Shown: positions 44,201 to 54,605, numbered from the stretch's first letter. The stretch: DNA of 64,000 bases from Bactericera cockerelli (GCA_024516035.1 CM044956.1:31036217-31100216); one strand, 5' to 3'. The notes: a model not told the origin generated them from the letters alone. A program made the numbers and translations.

Positions 44201-46209
44201 TATGGATATGGTGAAATCAAAATATTTTACTCACACTCGGTGCGAATTTATTAAATTTCATACAATGTAGGCACATTTGATAGAAAAGTTGTAAACTTAA
44301 ATGAAATATTTATTTTAATTCATAATTACCTATTTGTAAAATGGTAACCCACACGCGCGTGTCTATTAGATTGTAGTACTACTCACTTTACTATGTACAA
44401 AATATTTACAACCTACACAGTACATAGGAAAATTGGCTACGAGCACAGAAATACGAAAGACAACACGAGCAAAACACAGCTAACACTACGACAGTATCGC
44501 GACTTAAGATAAAGTGTTAAGCATTCCATCTCAAGATGATGAGAACGTAAACAAGAGAATAATAAACAAGTGGGTGATACAGGCAGAGAGAGAGAGATGG
44601 GGAGAGAGAGAGGGGGGAGAGATGGGAAGAGGTAGGGAAGAGAGAGGAAGGGAGTGTGTGAGAGAGACACTCGCAGAGGACGAGAGGGAAGGGATATAGG
44701 GACAGTGTTTTCGAAACTAGGAGTTCAAAAGGGTTCAATCTGAATAAAATGACCTCGTAGCTTCTACAAGAGCCAACTCGCAATAATCTAACAATTTTCT
44801 ACCTTAGTGTTTGTTATTTATGTTGTTATCTATACAGGGTGTCCCACGAACAGATGCATATATTTTAAGGGTAGGTTCAGCCCACCGTGGAGTATCATAT
44901 AAGCTGAAGTTGCAGTGGGCATTTTGCTGCGTTAAAGATTTATGGCCAAATCCCCGTTTTTCCTACAGGTCAAGAGGTCACTTGGATTGATGTAAGTTTT
45001 TTTAAGAAATCATGGTCAGTAGGTAAGTTGTGACTTCATGTATGGATAGTCATTCATATTTCCCTTCGAATACTGTTAGTTGCTTCGAAAAATATTAAAA
45101 AACAACTTTTTAGTTGTTCAACTTTTTATTCAATCATTAAAGTTCAACTTTTTTCGAAAATTCGCTTTTTCCCTTTCTTGAATTGTGTACTTTTACAATA
45201 GCAATTATTCGTATCACTAGTCAAAAAATACCTTGGGAATATTACTTTCGATAAAACTAAGGTTCTTTCTTTGGTGATTAGAAATAAAGGAGGTATTTTT
45301 GTGATTAGGAATAAAAAAGGAGTTTGTACGTTGTACCTTTGAATTCGATTTCAGAGGTACAACCTCTGAAAAAAAAAAAAAAAAAAAAAAATGATGGAGT
45401 TCTCTAGAATTTTGAAACTGGGCGCTATTGTATTCTGACGTCGATTAGATGTCTGAAGCAATTTGTGCCAAGTAAAGGGAAGTTCAAATTTAGTACAGAA
45501 ATTAAAAAAAAGCTCCAGTAAAGAAAGCTGAATACAGAAATTAAATGAAAAGTATCTTATGCATGACTACCCATAATATGCAATGACTACCCAACTACCC
45601 ATACGTGAAGTCACAATTTACCAAGTGACCTATAGCTTGTGGGAAAAACAGGTATTTGGCTATAACTCTTTAAAGAAATAAAATGGCTCACTGCAACTTC
45701 ATTATATGATAGTCCACGATGGGCTGACCTTACCCTTAAAATATATGCATCTGTTCGTGGGACACACTGTATAAGTACATACTTATTTCCCATTCCTCCT
45801 TAACAGTGTAACGTATAAATAAACAATTAGATTTTCCACTAACACGTAATTTATATTTAAATAAAAATGGTAGTTTATCTTCGTCCATTGAATAAAATAC
45901 GCAGGCCAAATCATGAAATAAATTCAAAAGGTATAGAAATTAATGGAAAGTAAAAAAAAAATCAAATATTCTTGAAGCTTTATTACGACTATGCCTCATT
46001 CTAGAGAAGATTTATGCTGTGATTTCCTACTTGATAAACATTGTTTCAGATGGAATATGAGAGAAGGAGAGCAAAGTATCCTGCAGCATCTACCTCAGTG
46101 GTTGGAGGCTGGGATCAATATCATAGGAGGCTGCTGTGAGGTCGGTGCCCAAGAGATAAAACAAATGAGAACAGTCATAGATGAATTTAACATGAAGAAA
46201 AACGATTAG
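41220..46209 (+). CDS. Homocysteine S-methyltransferase, copy 2
   Basis: Same zinc-dependent methionine-forming family as the gene at 22420-27271, in the opposite orientation. Exons: 41220-41370, 41878-42021, 42822-43081, 43837-44048, 46050-46209; phases 1, 1, 0, 2; 308 residues. Exon 1 has exactly the same length (151 bp) as in copy 1, and starts MSKVRLLDGSFTSQVAKH; it also shares THRDFIRG at its end. Zinc cysteines are present: C218 in AVGVNC and C284-C285 in IGGCC. Exon 2 contains ADIIEANSYQVNTINLAKLG. GSVGPYAAALRDGSEY and AWLSFSCK match copy 1. The 'DGG' of the N-terminal strand is DGS here, a small departure. By eye the proteins are roughly half identical, so the duplication is not recent. 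The last intron (44049-46049) contains a foldback MITE. Confidence 0.93.
41722..41826 (-). repeat. 5S-SINE fragment
   Basis: The plus strand reads ggctgggaatagtcagcatc and 'cgctggacgtagcttaactt', the inverse of the family's body/head junction. It lies in intron 1. Confidence 0.55.
43148..43262 (+). repeat. 5S-SINE body fragment
   Basis: gtgggtagctggattacgag and 'ccaatggagggagcgtaaac' match the 3' half of the family. The 5S-like head is absent. It lies in intron 3. Confidence 0.55.
43560..43790. repeat. Dispersed repeat beginning with ACTG/ACTC microsatellite
   Basis: A 'ctcactgactgactgactca' microsatellite is followed by 'gctgaaatttggtaagtagc' and 'cctcggcccgctagtggata'. This wording is common in dispersed insect repeats; the class was not determined. 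Confidence 0.5.
44580..44700. repeat. GA-rich simple sequence
   Basis: About 120 bp that is almost purely purine, with GAGAGA and GGGA words. Confidence 0.8.
44832..45773. mobile_element. Foldback MITE with about 155-bp inverted arms
   Basis: Left arm tacagggtgtcccacgaaca and right arm inverse (tgttcgtgggacacactgta). Both arms continue with matching blocks (gatgcatatattttaaggg, 'gtcacttgg' at the inner end). It is about 940 bp, with a poly-A run at 45370-45391 in the loop region. TA flanks fit a Tc1/mariner-like origin. It lies in intron 4 of methyltransferase copy 2. Confidence 0.8.
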
Positions 46210-46244
46210 TCTATATTCACCAAGGATTTGAGCCATTACGATGT

Positions 46245-46412
46245 ATGTCTGTCCCGGTAGCTAAGTGGTAAAGGCTCTGTGGATTCACAGAGTGAGTGAA
46301 TCCATAGATTCCGGAGGTCATGGGTTCGAAATCCAACCGGGACATGACAAATTATCCTCCCATTTGGTATTTTTGCCACATAATGATATGTTTTGGGCTT
46401 ACTGCTCAAAAT
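46245..46412 (+). repeat. SINE-B copy right after the methyltransferase stop codon
   Basis: Head gtcccggtagctaagtggta, box B tcatgggttcgaaatccaac, body 'ttatcctcccatttggtatt'. The 3' end is truncated. It begins 36 bp after the stop codon, so it is in the 3' UTR; the next AATAAA is at 46724-46729. Confidence 0.8.
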
Positions 46413-47056
46413 CTCAAACATCCAAGAATCTACTGACACAAACTACATATATTTTCTTTTTTATCAAAATCATTCCAGTTATTTATGACGAGTACAGAGT
46501 CACACATCATGTACAGAAGAATATAATATTGCCGTGTTAAAGATAGGTAGAGGTAAAATAATTATCATGGGATAAGTAGAACAAGATGAGACAACAAGAC
46601 TGAATATAGTGGAGACGTTTTGTACACAGCCCGATGATAATGAACAAGCTGATTTATGCATCTAAACCACATTTCTAAACAAACGGGTGAACCTTTTAAT
46701 TTGTTCTTAAGTTGTGTTGGTTTAATAAATTTGCATCTCAAATTACTGTTTTTTTTCTTTTCTTCCAAATATAGGTTTAATGAAAAATTTTACCAAGCTC
46801 ATTTGGAGCACATTTGACACAAAGAAAAGCTAAAAATGGTCTGAGCGAATGACTGAAAATTATCTTGTTAACATGACTTTAGAATAAATGCCGTCAAAAT
46901 TCAGTATTTAACAACAAGCAATGCTGGTATAAATTAAACAACCAAGAGAGGTAAAAGCTCACTTCTGCCTGAATCCTACTGCTAGCTCATCCTAATAATT
47001 TCGTCTCCATGACCATTGATCCACAAAATATCTGTGAGAGACTGAATTTGTTTTGC
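46413..47056. other. Convergent 3' region of methyltransferase copy 2 and MRG copy 2
   Basis: Contains AATAAA at 46724-46729 on the plus strand, a likely polyadenylation signal for the methyltransferase. No other gene is seen. Confidence 0.5.
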
Positions 47057-47458
47057 TTATTGCATTTTCATTGGAGTTCGACTTTTTCTTCCTCTCTTAC
47101 GAGTCACAACTTTCTCTTTGTCTTCTGTCTTACATTCTTCTTCGTCCCTGTTTTCTCCTTCCTTCTCTATCTTACATTCTTCATCTCCTTCATTATCTTT
47201 TCTATCCAACTTGACATTATCCTCTTCTACTTTACATGTCACCTCATTACCTATCTTACCTGCCTCAACTTTCTCTTGACCCACCTGAGTGCCAGACCCT
47301 CCACTTTCTGTATCTCCTGTTTTGCGTGGTCTTCCTCTCTTTCTCTCGCTCTTCGCCGTCTGTCTCTCACTTCCTAAAGCTAGTCTTTGTTTCTTTGGTC
47401 TTCCTCTGCCTTGCTTGACGACAGCACTGGGATGCAAGGCAGTGCTGCATGGCGTGTG
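47057..47458 (-). CDS. AT-hook C-terminal extension, in frame behind the MRG stop codon
   Basis: Directly after the TGA at 47461-47459, the same frame stays open for 133 codons and stops (TAA) at 47059-47057. The peptide is strongly protein-like, with two textbook AT-hooks (GRGRPKKQR and KRGRPRKTG) and a weaker third (KRGRKSR). They are separated by an acidic/basic Glu-Lys-rich stretch. The only in-frame ATG codons are in the last few residues (RTPMKMQ), so it cannot be an independent AUG-initiated gene. It should be made as an extension of the MRG protein by stop readthrough (context AAC TGA CAC) or by splicing. A candidate 51-nt GT-AG intron, 47477-47427, starts inside CAGAG/GTGCGC, ends at CATCCCAG, contains the stop plus an 'aactgac' branch-like word, and preserves the frame. 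Alternatively, an ancestral longer protein acquired a stop. Confidence 0.65.
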   Translation of the reverse strand, partial: HTPCSTALHPSAVVKQGRGRPKKQRLALGSERQTAKSERKRGRPRKTGDTESGGSGTQVGQEKVEAGKIGNEVTCKVEEDNVKLDRKDNEGDEECKIEKEGENRDEEECKTEDKEKVVTRKRGRKSRTPMKMQ

Positions 47459-50400
47459 TCAGTTGGGTGTCGCGCACCTCTGAATGAGATCTGACGGAAT
47501 GTCAATGTAATGACTGCAGTGGTTCAGGGTGGTTGCTTGTTGCAGTAGATACCTGAAAAGTGTCATAATCATCATTATAATAGGGTGGGATTACATTATA
47601 GTGAACCATGTTAGCCAAGTAATGAAGAAATCTCTTGGGATTCCTATTTGTCTTGACAGATTACCTGATTGCTTGACGTCAAGCAAGTGCTGTCGTCAAG
47701 CAAAAATCTTTTCCTGCCTGTCAAAAGATAGGCAGGAAAAGATTCCTGCCTATCTTACAAACACTATCGATAATACAAATGTTTTTGGGGTTTAAAGTCC
47801 CTTTCAACTGCTAAGGTAATATCGAGACGGGGTTATAACCTCTATTTACTGAAAACTTACCAACTAGCTACCTAATTTAACCTCAACGAGCTTGGTTTGA
47901 GCCAGGAGTAGCCACCATCACAGGGGTTTGAATTGAATAGTCACCCATCCAAGTCCTATCCTCTCGATGTTGCTTCACTTTAGTGACAGAACGAGAATTG
48001 GTATATTCAACTTGCTTTCGACGCTAGCTGATGGAAATATGTAATTCGTATTCTCACCAAAGAAAATCCTGGAAAGCGTTCTGCAGAAGTTGAATGTTCC
48101 TCTCACTGAGCGCTGTGTAGGCCAGGACGGAACCTATGCGGACAAATAGGCGCAACAGGTGACTCGCGCCATAGAGAGAACTCAGCGCAGCTCCTTGGTG
48201 CCTCTGCATCAGCTGAGAGTACTGGCGACGCTCCGCCTGGTACAGCAATTGTGACCCCAGCATCACGTTGAAGTATTCCTTCAAATAAAACCAGGTGAAT
48301 GTTTCTCCTCATTTATCTTTACAAGGATTATTTTCTCAGTGATTCATTGACAATGATAACATATGTGTCTTAACCAGGGGGGGAAAAACAAGAAACTATG
48401 CTTACTTGACGACACCCTGAAACGGACACATTGTTCCAGCTTCAATGAGTCATGTTCTGGCAGGTTTAACGGCAATGCAGCCTCTGAGAACAATCTTGAG
48501 ACTATCCTAATAGTTTTATTCTCGTACCTAAGTACCACAAAATATAAATACTCCGATTTCTGGTATTAGAAATTTATCGGAAGTAAAATTAACCTAAAAA
48601 TACTAAATATTTACCAATTTAGGATTTAAAGAAAAAAGTGAAGGAAAAATTCGTACCTTTAGTCCTGCAACCATTTCAGTAGCTGCTTTGCCTCTTGCTC
48701 CGGACATTTGCTTGCTGCTTGCCTTGTGCTTCAGGTATGATTCTAAGATGTCGTCTACGCATGTTTTTGCGGGAATCTGGTGGAGCTAACAAAAAGGAAC
48801 CACAAATAATTATTTATTCATTGGTCATTACTATCAGAAAAACGGGACTAACGGAAATATCTGACTCGAAGCAAATTGGTGCAAGCTAAAAAATAAAACC
48901 AATTATACTAAGAACATTTTCGTTTTCAGTGTTTTTTTTATTAAGGTCTCACCAATGAATGTAAAAACTGTTTTACTTTTTGACAGGTGATTCTGCTGGT
49001 TAACTCCCTGTTTATAAGAGTCTCAAGTCAGGCTTAATTTGCTGGACTACAACATACTCGTATATGTTATGTATTGTGAACTTGTGTTATTCTCCTGCAA
49101 GGTTTTGTAATCAACATAAATCCTAAATGCTAGTATTACCAGCAGTATGTCCTGGTAGCTCAGTGGTAAAGGCGGCACTCTGTGAATCCAGAGATTCCAG
49201 AGGTCGTGGGTTCGAAACCCAACCGGGACATGACAAGTTATCCTGCCATTGGGATTTTTACCGCATAATAATACGTCTTGGGCTTACTGTTGGAATAATG
49301 GGACTTGATAGTCCTAATCGGGCAGTATAAATAAGGCGATATTATTATTATTACTCGCGCTTACCTTGTTTTTATTATTGATAGTGTCCCAGTCATCCAC
49401 CAACCAGGTCCTCAGAGAATCTGGAATTTTGATCTTGATCTCCACCTTGTTTAGATATTCTTCCATCTGCAAAAATGAAACCAATTAATGAATAACTAAA
49501 TCCTAGGATTGGTATTATTTTATACTAATTATTTTTGCAAGAAAGGAAGCATGAGCGAATAAATTGATACTGTTTTTCGGTTCGTGTCACAGCGCGGTCT
49601 ATTCTTTCAAAATTAAAAGTGCTGTAGTATCACATGCATTTGTAAAATAAAGAAATAACTTTATTTAAGTGTATACTATAATTTCATATTTGGTTTTATA
49701 GTTTAAGTAGGTACATTATATAAGTTAACCAGGTCCGCGTTATAAAAATGGGTTTGTAATGCGTTAATGAAAAAAAATATCATTTGTGAAGAATTTCAAA
49801 ACTTTTTTGAAATTTGAAAGAGTAGGATATTCAACTTACAGTTTCAACACTGTTGTCCAGGCGGGCTTTCTTCTTCCTGGGGACATCACTACCGGAGTCT
49901 TGAGACGACGCCACAGATGGGGCCCGGGGTACTCCTCCCATGGCTTTGATCTTACCTGTGTCAAATTTTCCAAGATAAATATTTAAAATGTACAGATACA
50001 TATTACATTTCTCCTCATTAATTTGAGTTTGTGACCACGTAATAATAAGACCCTGAGGGTTAGGTGGTAGAAAATGCTTTGAGCATTAACCTCGCCTAGT
50101 GGTTACCTTCCAATAAAGAGTATTATTATAATTATGTAGCAATAATTTATGCCCCTATAATGAATAAATTTGTATTTTTCCTTTCATTTTGTATTTTTCT
50201 TCTCGTTAAAAATAACAATAATGCATAGATAAAATAGATTTGTTTCTTTGTGTTATCACGACATATTATATTACTTTGCCCATAATTTCGCCACTTCTAG
50301 TTCCGCCACCGCAAGCAGCTAGTCATTTTTCATCACGAGGTATGAGTGGCCCCCGTAATATCCAAAAGACAGATCAGGAAAATTCGTACATTTTTCGCGA

Positions 50401-53400
50401 ATCCTAGAAAATTGTATTCGAACCCAGGTCACCGCTTGTGCAAGCCTAGTGCGCTATACCACTCGGCCACGGTGACTGCTTGATAAAAATATAAGTTATC
50501 ATATTTTGTGTTGATTACTTTCGTGATATCGCAACTACTCAAACTCGCTTTAATAAATCTACGCTGAAACTAGGACTTGAACCGCCAACCTCCAAGTTAT
50601 AAGTCCAACGTCTTATTGATCAAGCTACTGAGGTCGGTTTAAAAAATATACATAAGAACATACATAGATGGATCAAGAGCACTAATTCCTGAATCTACAA
50701 GACATTTTTTTTTTTTTTTTTTTTTGAAGTTTTTTTATCATTCATTTAAATATCTCTGACTCCAAGAGGATTTTTTTTCTTTTTTAATTTATGAAAAGAA
50801 AAAGAAAAGATCGCCACACAATATTTTTACAGCAATTAAATAACAGCCACTAGAAAAAACTTGTAGTGTGTGTATCTTACACTTGCAACGTGTGCTTCAC
50901 CATCCTTTGGTATGCCTCCCTCTCATAGGTGAGAGCCACAATTCTGCCTATCTAACACATTTGTATTTTTTTACAAATATTTGTCAGCACTGGGTTTGAA
51001 AACCACATGGAAGTATAAGAAGGATAATCAGTGATCTTTTTCAAAAATTAAATTCTGTACTTTTAAGTTCATTTTAATGGCGTTCACATTACATCTTTGA
51101 ACTGAAATGAAAAAAAATATGTGCTGAAAAAATAATTAGTAATATTAGTATGAAGTATGAACTTACATATTTTATCTAGTGTAGGTGTCACGCATCTTCC
51201 TTCGCTATCCTTTCCATCTGTTTTCTTTTTCTTTTTAGCACTCCTGAAACAAAAGATATACATGCTAACATTAAGATCCCAGAAGAAACGCTTAATTCAA
51301 CCCGATCATAATGTATATCCTTAGATCCACACGCTAGCTTGTTTACATTACTACTCTGAAGCTTTATTTCGACAATGCTAAGTAAAGTTAATGTCGGTAA
51401 TTACAAAAATCAATACCTAATGTAATGTGTGTTGAGTGCTATAGTATTGTTATTGGATATTGGAAATGACTTACTGATCAGACTCTTGCTGAGATTTCTT
51501 TAAGTCTTTCTGTCTCTGGACATTGCTGTCATTGAACTTCAGAACTCTGCACTCTGGTACCCATTCATCCCATCTGAAATCAATAACAAGAACAGCAAAA
51601 GTTTCCTTTAATTAAATTAAAAAAAAATCATCAATATTATTTCCAATAAATTTCTAACAATAAATTTTTTTTGCTCCTATTTCAATCATATTTCTTCAAA
51701 TAATTTATTTAGTTTAAAGTCCCTTTCAACTACATGGTTTACCTTCCATTTCCTGGAAATTCACAAACCCAGCTACTCAAATTTCAATTTGAATGATCAC
51801 CCATCCAAGTCCGAATCTTGCTGGGCATTGCTTAATTTCAGTGACTAATATATTAAACGTGCCATTGATGCTGGCTATATGTCATAGAACATTAAGACGA
51901 GTATACATGCAAAAGTTTTGAAATTTAATTAGATGTTGCTGGAATTTTTGAACACACTTGAGACATGTTGTAGATGTTCAACTTTGAACAAGCATAGACA
52001 AAGAGCTTGCACATGACCTCTAGCTCAAATTTATTACATTATGAATGAATTGTAAATCTTTACAGAAAAAAATCCTGGAACAATTTTTTATCTTTTTAAG
52101 TGCTTAAGATAGATACTTGGAATTTTGTATATAATTTAACACAAGTTTATCAATTTTTATCATAATGAAAACTGTTATAGGATGTCCTTAAATAGTGAAA
52201 CTTACCAACATTCGATTTTTAAATGGAACATGTTATTCTTATTTAATATTCAATTTTTTTTTTTAATTCAACACACAATCATAGTTCCTATTGCACTTTT
52301 GGATCATCCTGTAGAAATTTGTACAATACCCAAAAATGGATAAACTTGTGTTAGAAGTAAATGTATACATATTTTTTATAGTATCAATCTTTAGCCATTA
52401 AAAGGATAAAAATCTGTTCTGAGTCTTCTTGACCAGTCAGTGCAATAATTCATTGAAGACTTACGTTTTATTCCACCCATTATAATGGATAAAGTATTCA
52501 CTCAAACCTTGATCATTTGTTCTTACATTATGACATTTAGCTTCATAAATCAAGGGTCCATGAAAACAAAGAACTCTTTCACCTGGAAAAAGTAAAATAT
52601 TATGAAAACATTAGAAAGTAATGAAAATTACTGATCTTATTTTGATCTTTCAATCAGATTTAAATGATTTCATTGTGAAAATGAGGTAGAAGACACTGCA
52701 GAAACAAAATAGATTGTTTTCATACTGTTGTTTGTTTATTATATCTACTGAATTTTCTCTAATTTGAGAACTACAATCATCATTGTACTCGTATTTTATT
52801 ATCTCTCAGAAATGTATCAAACAGTAGGTTTGTATCAAATGTATCAAACAGTTCTCACTTGAACCTCTGAAGCTAAGTCAGCTACACCAAAACTTGACAA
52901 ACTCTCTGAATAAGGTCAACCCTGAATATATTCTTTTTTTTTCAACTAATCAGTGACATTCTTAACACTCTGTATCCAAAAAATACAAATATATAGAGCA
53001 AAAAGCAAATTTTTATACAGGGTCTGCCATTGATTATGAACCATTTTGAAATGCCTATTTTTCAAAGCTAAAGTTTTGTTACAAGTTTTTCTTTGATGGG
53101 ATGCTAGAAAATAGAATACCATTTACTGTAATACAGACCACAGAGATGCTCGCCTTAATGTAGAGTGCATGAATTCAGAGCTCAGAAGTTCCCCCAAATT
53201 ACTCATAGCAATTACCAACATGTTTACCAACAGCAAACACAATGTAAAGCTTGAGAGAATGTCAGAAATCATTCTGCATCAGGGCCACCATCTTCATGGT
53301 GATTGATCTGATCTTCAAAACAAATTGTGAGTATTACAATAAATGGCATTTTGTTTTCTAGCATTCCATTAAAGAAAAATTCATTGTGAAACTTCAATTC

Positions 53401-53978
53401 AGAAAATAGAGATAGGCATTTCAAAATGGTTCATAATCAATGGTGGACACTATAACATGAAATTTACAATATTAACCAATCTTTTGTTGTTTTTCATACT
53501 CAAATGTTAAGTTATCTTCAGCTAAATTAACAGCCATTATTTGTGTAGTGGGTGTTATATCCTAACAAAACATACCTGCTTTAAATCTATGGTTTGAAGG
53601 AGTTACATTTGGTCTTTCAATTTGATTAGATGTTTCAATGGGAGGTTTATCTTCAGTTAATGTCTTGTCCTCTACCAATTCCATGGTTTCATCAGTTTTT
53701 TCTGAAGCATTATCGGCAGGAGATTCAGTTGATGCTTCACATTCTAAACCATTTTCATTTTTCTGTACATTTTTTGTGATAATACATTCATCCACTTTGC
53801 AATCATCACTTTTCTGTATACTTTTAGTGACATTAATATCATCACATTTACTATTTTCACTTTTCTGTATATTTTTTATAACAATATTTTCATCACATTT
53901 ATCATCTTCATTTTTCTGTGAATTCTTAGTAAGACTATTTTTGAGTTCTGATTTGCTAGGTCTTTTGGAGGGTGACAT
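47459..53978 (-). CDS. MRG15: MRG15-like chromodomain/MRG protein, copy 2
   Basis: Exons in transcript order: 53978-53576, 52582-52465, 51573-51475, 51243-51167, 49955-49840, 49466-49365, 48785-48657, 48278-48058, 47552-47459; the frame closes at 452 residues. A 134-residue N-terminal extension, absent from typical MRG15, holds four 17-residue repeats. The chromodomain (about 136-190) has [15 protein letters not shown] and [18 protein letters not shown], close to the canonical family and with cage aromatics kept. A basic linker follows with [10 protein letters not shown] and a serine patch before PRKKKARL. The MRG domain (about 272-448) includes [27 protein letters not shown] and [11 protein letters not shown]; it is more canonical than copy 1 at its start. 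The end IQRCATPN lacks the usual PPEYHRK-type tail. It presumably acts in NuA4/Sin3-type complexes; division of labour with copy 1 is unknown. Intron positions only partly match copy 1: the first intron agrees in place and phase, but the chromodomain here is split. Confidence 0.92.
47671..47757. repeat. Cluster of palindromes in the last intron of MRG copy 2
   Basis: An 18-bp perfect palindrome, ttgcttgacgtcaagcaa, at 47669-47686. A 13-bp stem, tcttttcctgcct/aggcaggaaaaga, lies at about 47707-47745. A further copy of the word (ttcctgcctatctt) follows. Confidence 0.85.
47782..48033 (-). repeat. 5S-SINE copy
   Basis: Inverse copy with body (aaagtccctttcaactgcta on the plus strand) and head (inverse of 'caacttgctttcgacgctag'). 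It ends 25 bp from the exon 8 donor of MRG copy 2. Confidence 0.75.
49143..49354 (+). repeat. SINE-B copy, full length, next to an exon
   Basis: gtcctggtagctcagtggta to the ATT tail. The tail ends about 10 bp from the donor of exon 6 of MRG copy 2 (49365), on the intron side. Confidence 0.88.
50030..50135 (+). repeat. SINE tail shared with 62085-62270
   Basis: Both places share tgaccac.taataataagac, ctgagggttaggtggtagaa and 'ggttaccttccaat'. Here the tRNA-like head is missing. Confidence 0.65.
50325..50478 (-). repeat. SINE-E copy
   Basis: Inverse of the 24822 copy: tRNA-like head from 'gccacggtgactgcttg' and box B 'ttcgaacccaggtcaccg', and a body word tcacgaggtatgagtgg. Confidence 0.7.
50500..50638 (-). 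repeat. SINE-D copy
   Basis: Inverse: 'gatcaagctactgaggtcgg' head and 'tcgcaactactcaaactcgc' body match the copies at 16755 and 22725. It lies in intron 4 of MRG copy 2. Confidence 0.75.
51711..51883 (-). repeat. 5S-SINE copy, partly deleted
   Basis: Body fragment (aagtccctttcaactacatg) and head remnant (inverse of 'cgtgccattgatgctggct'), with part of the middle missing. It lies in intron 2 of MRG copy 2. Confidence 0.65.
53016..53453. mobile_element. Foldback MITE in intron 1 of MRG copy 2
   Basis: Left arm tacagggtctgccattgatt and right arm inverse of tatagtgtccaccattgatt. Both continue with atgaaccattttgaaatgcc. The arms exceed 100 bp with imperfect matching. TA at both outer edges suggests a TA target site. 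It is noncoding, about 440 bp. Confidence 0.8.
53724..53927 (-). repeat. 51-bp coding minisatellite (17-residue repeats) in MRG copy 2 exon 1
   Basis: Residues 18-85 contain four units of 17 residues starting at K18, K35, K52 and K69: [54 protein letters not shown]. The unit keeps a K-x-x-Q-K core and Asp/Cys positions. Confidence 0.85.
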
Positions 53979-54149
53979 ATTTTAAAATATTCTATGCTGT
54001 AAATATCATTCAGTTTTAAAATCTTTGGAGGAAAAAGGTGATAGTAATTTTATGATTAGATCTGAAAAAGTAAAGAATTGTTATGAAGTAATTTTTTGTT
54101 ATCAAATTATCCTTGAGCCTCGATCATGAGGAAACTTTTTTTTAATTTA

Positions 54150-54378
54150 AAGTTCCACTTGGCTTTCAACTAAATGATGGGGGTTTTAGTGTTTTAGCCT
54201 CCATTTGCTAGAAACTCTCAAACCAGAGCTACTCAAATTAACCACACCACGACTGAGTGGGACCAGGAATAGCCAGCATCACAAGGGTTTATATTTGAAT
54301 GGTCACCCATTCAAATTCTAACCTCACTGGACATTGCTCAACTTCAGTGACATAACAAGAACTGGTGTATTCAATTGT
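54150..54378 (-). repeat. 5S-SINE copy
   Basis: Body (ctcacaccactgag-like region with 'gggaccaggaatagccagca') and the C-box-equivalent 'gaatggtcacccattcaaat' in inverse. It lies upstream of MRG copy 2. Confidence 0.7.
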
Positions 54379-54534
54379 TGATTCAAAAACATCTATGTAC
54401 TCACCATTCCACAAGTTGAAGTTGATATAGGTACTTCAGCTAGTCTTCCCTAAAAACTATTTCTGCTGGTTCAACTGAACAAAATGAACAGTATTGAGAG
54501 TATAGAAGAAAAAAAATAAAAAAATTCCTGCCCT

Positions 54535-54605
54535 GCTGGGAATCGAACCCAGGTCACCATGCGTACAATGCCTAGCGCGCTAACTCACTCTGCCACGGTG
54601 ACTAC
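54535..54605 (-). repeat. SINE-E head
   Basis: Inverse: gtggcagagtgagttagcgc and ggtgacctgggttcgattcc, the best-preserved tRNA-like head of this family in the window. Confidence 0.75.

Noticed and set aside
47009..47483. Plus-strand Phe/Leu-rich frames around 47.0-47.5 kb
   Set aside because: They are the inverse of the Lys/Glu-rich AT-hook reading frame; the minus strand has the recognisable motifs.
3219..49354. tRNA gene calls at box A/box B pairs such as 3225-3290, 17770-17850 and 49143-49230
   Set aside because: Each is followed by the same fixed non-tRNA body and a microsatellite or A tail. The acceptor stems do not close, so they are SINE heads.
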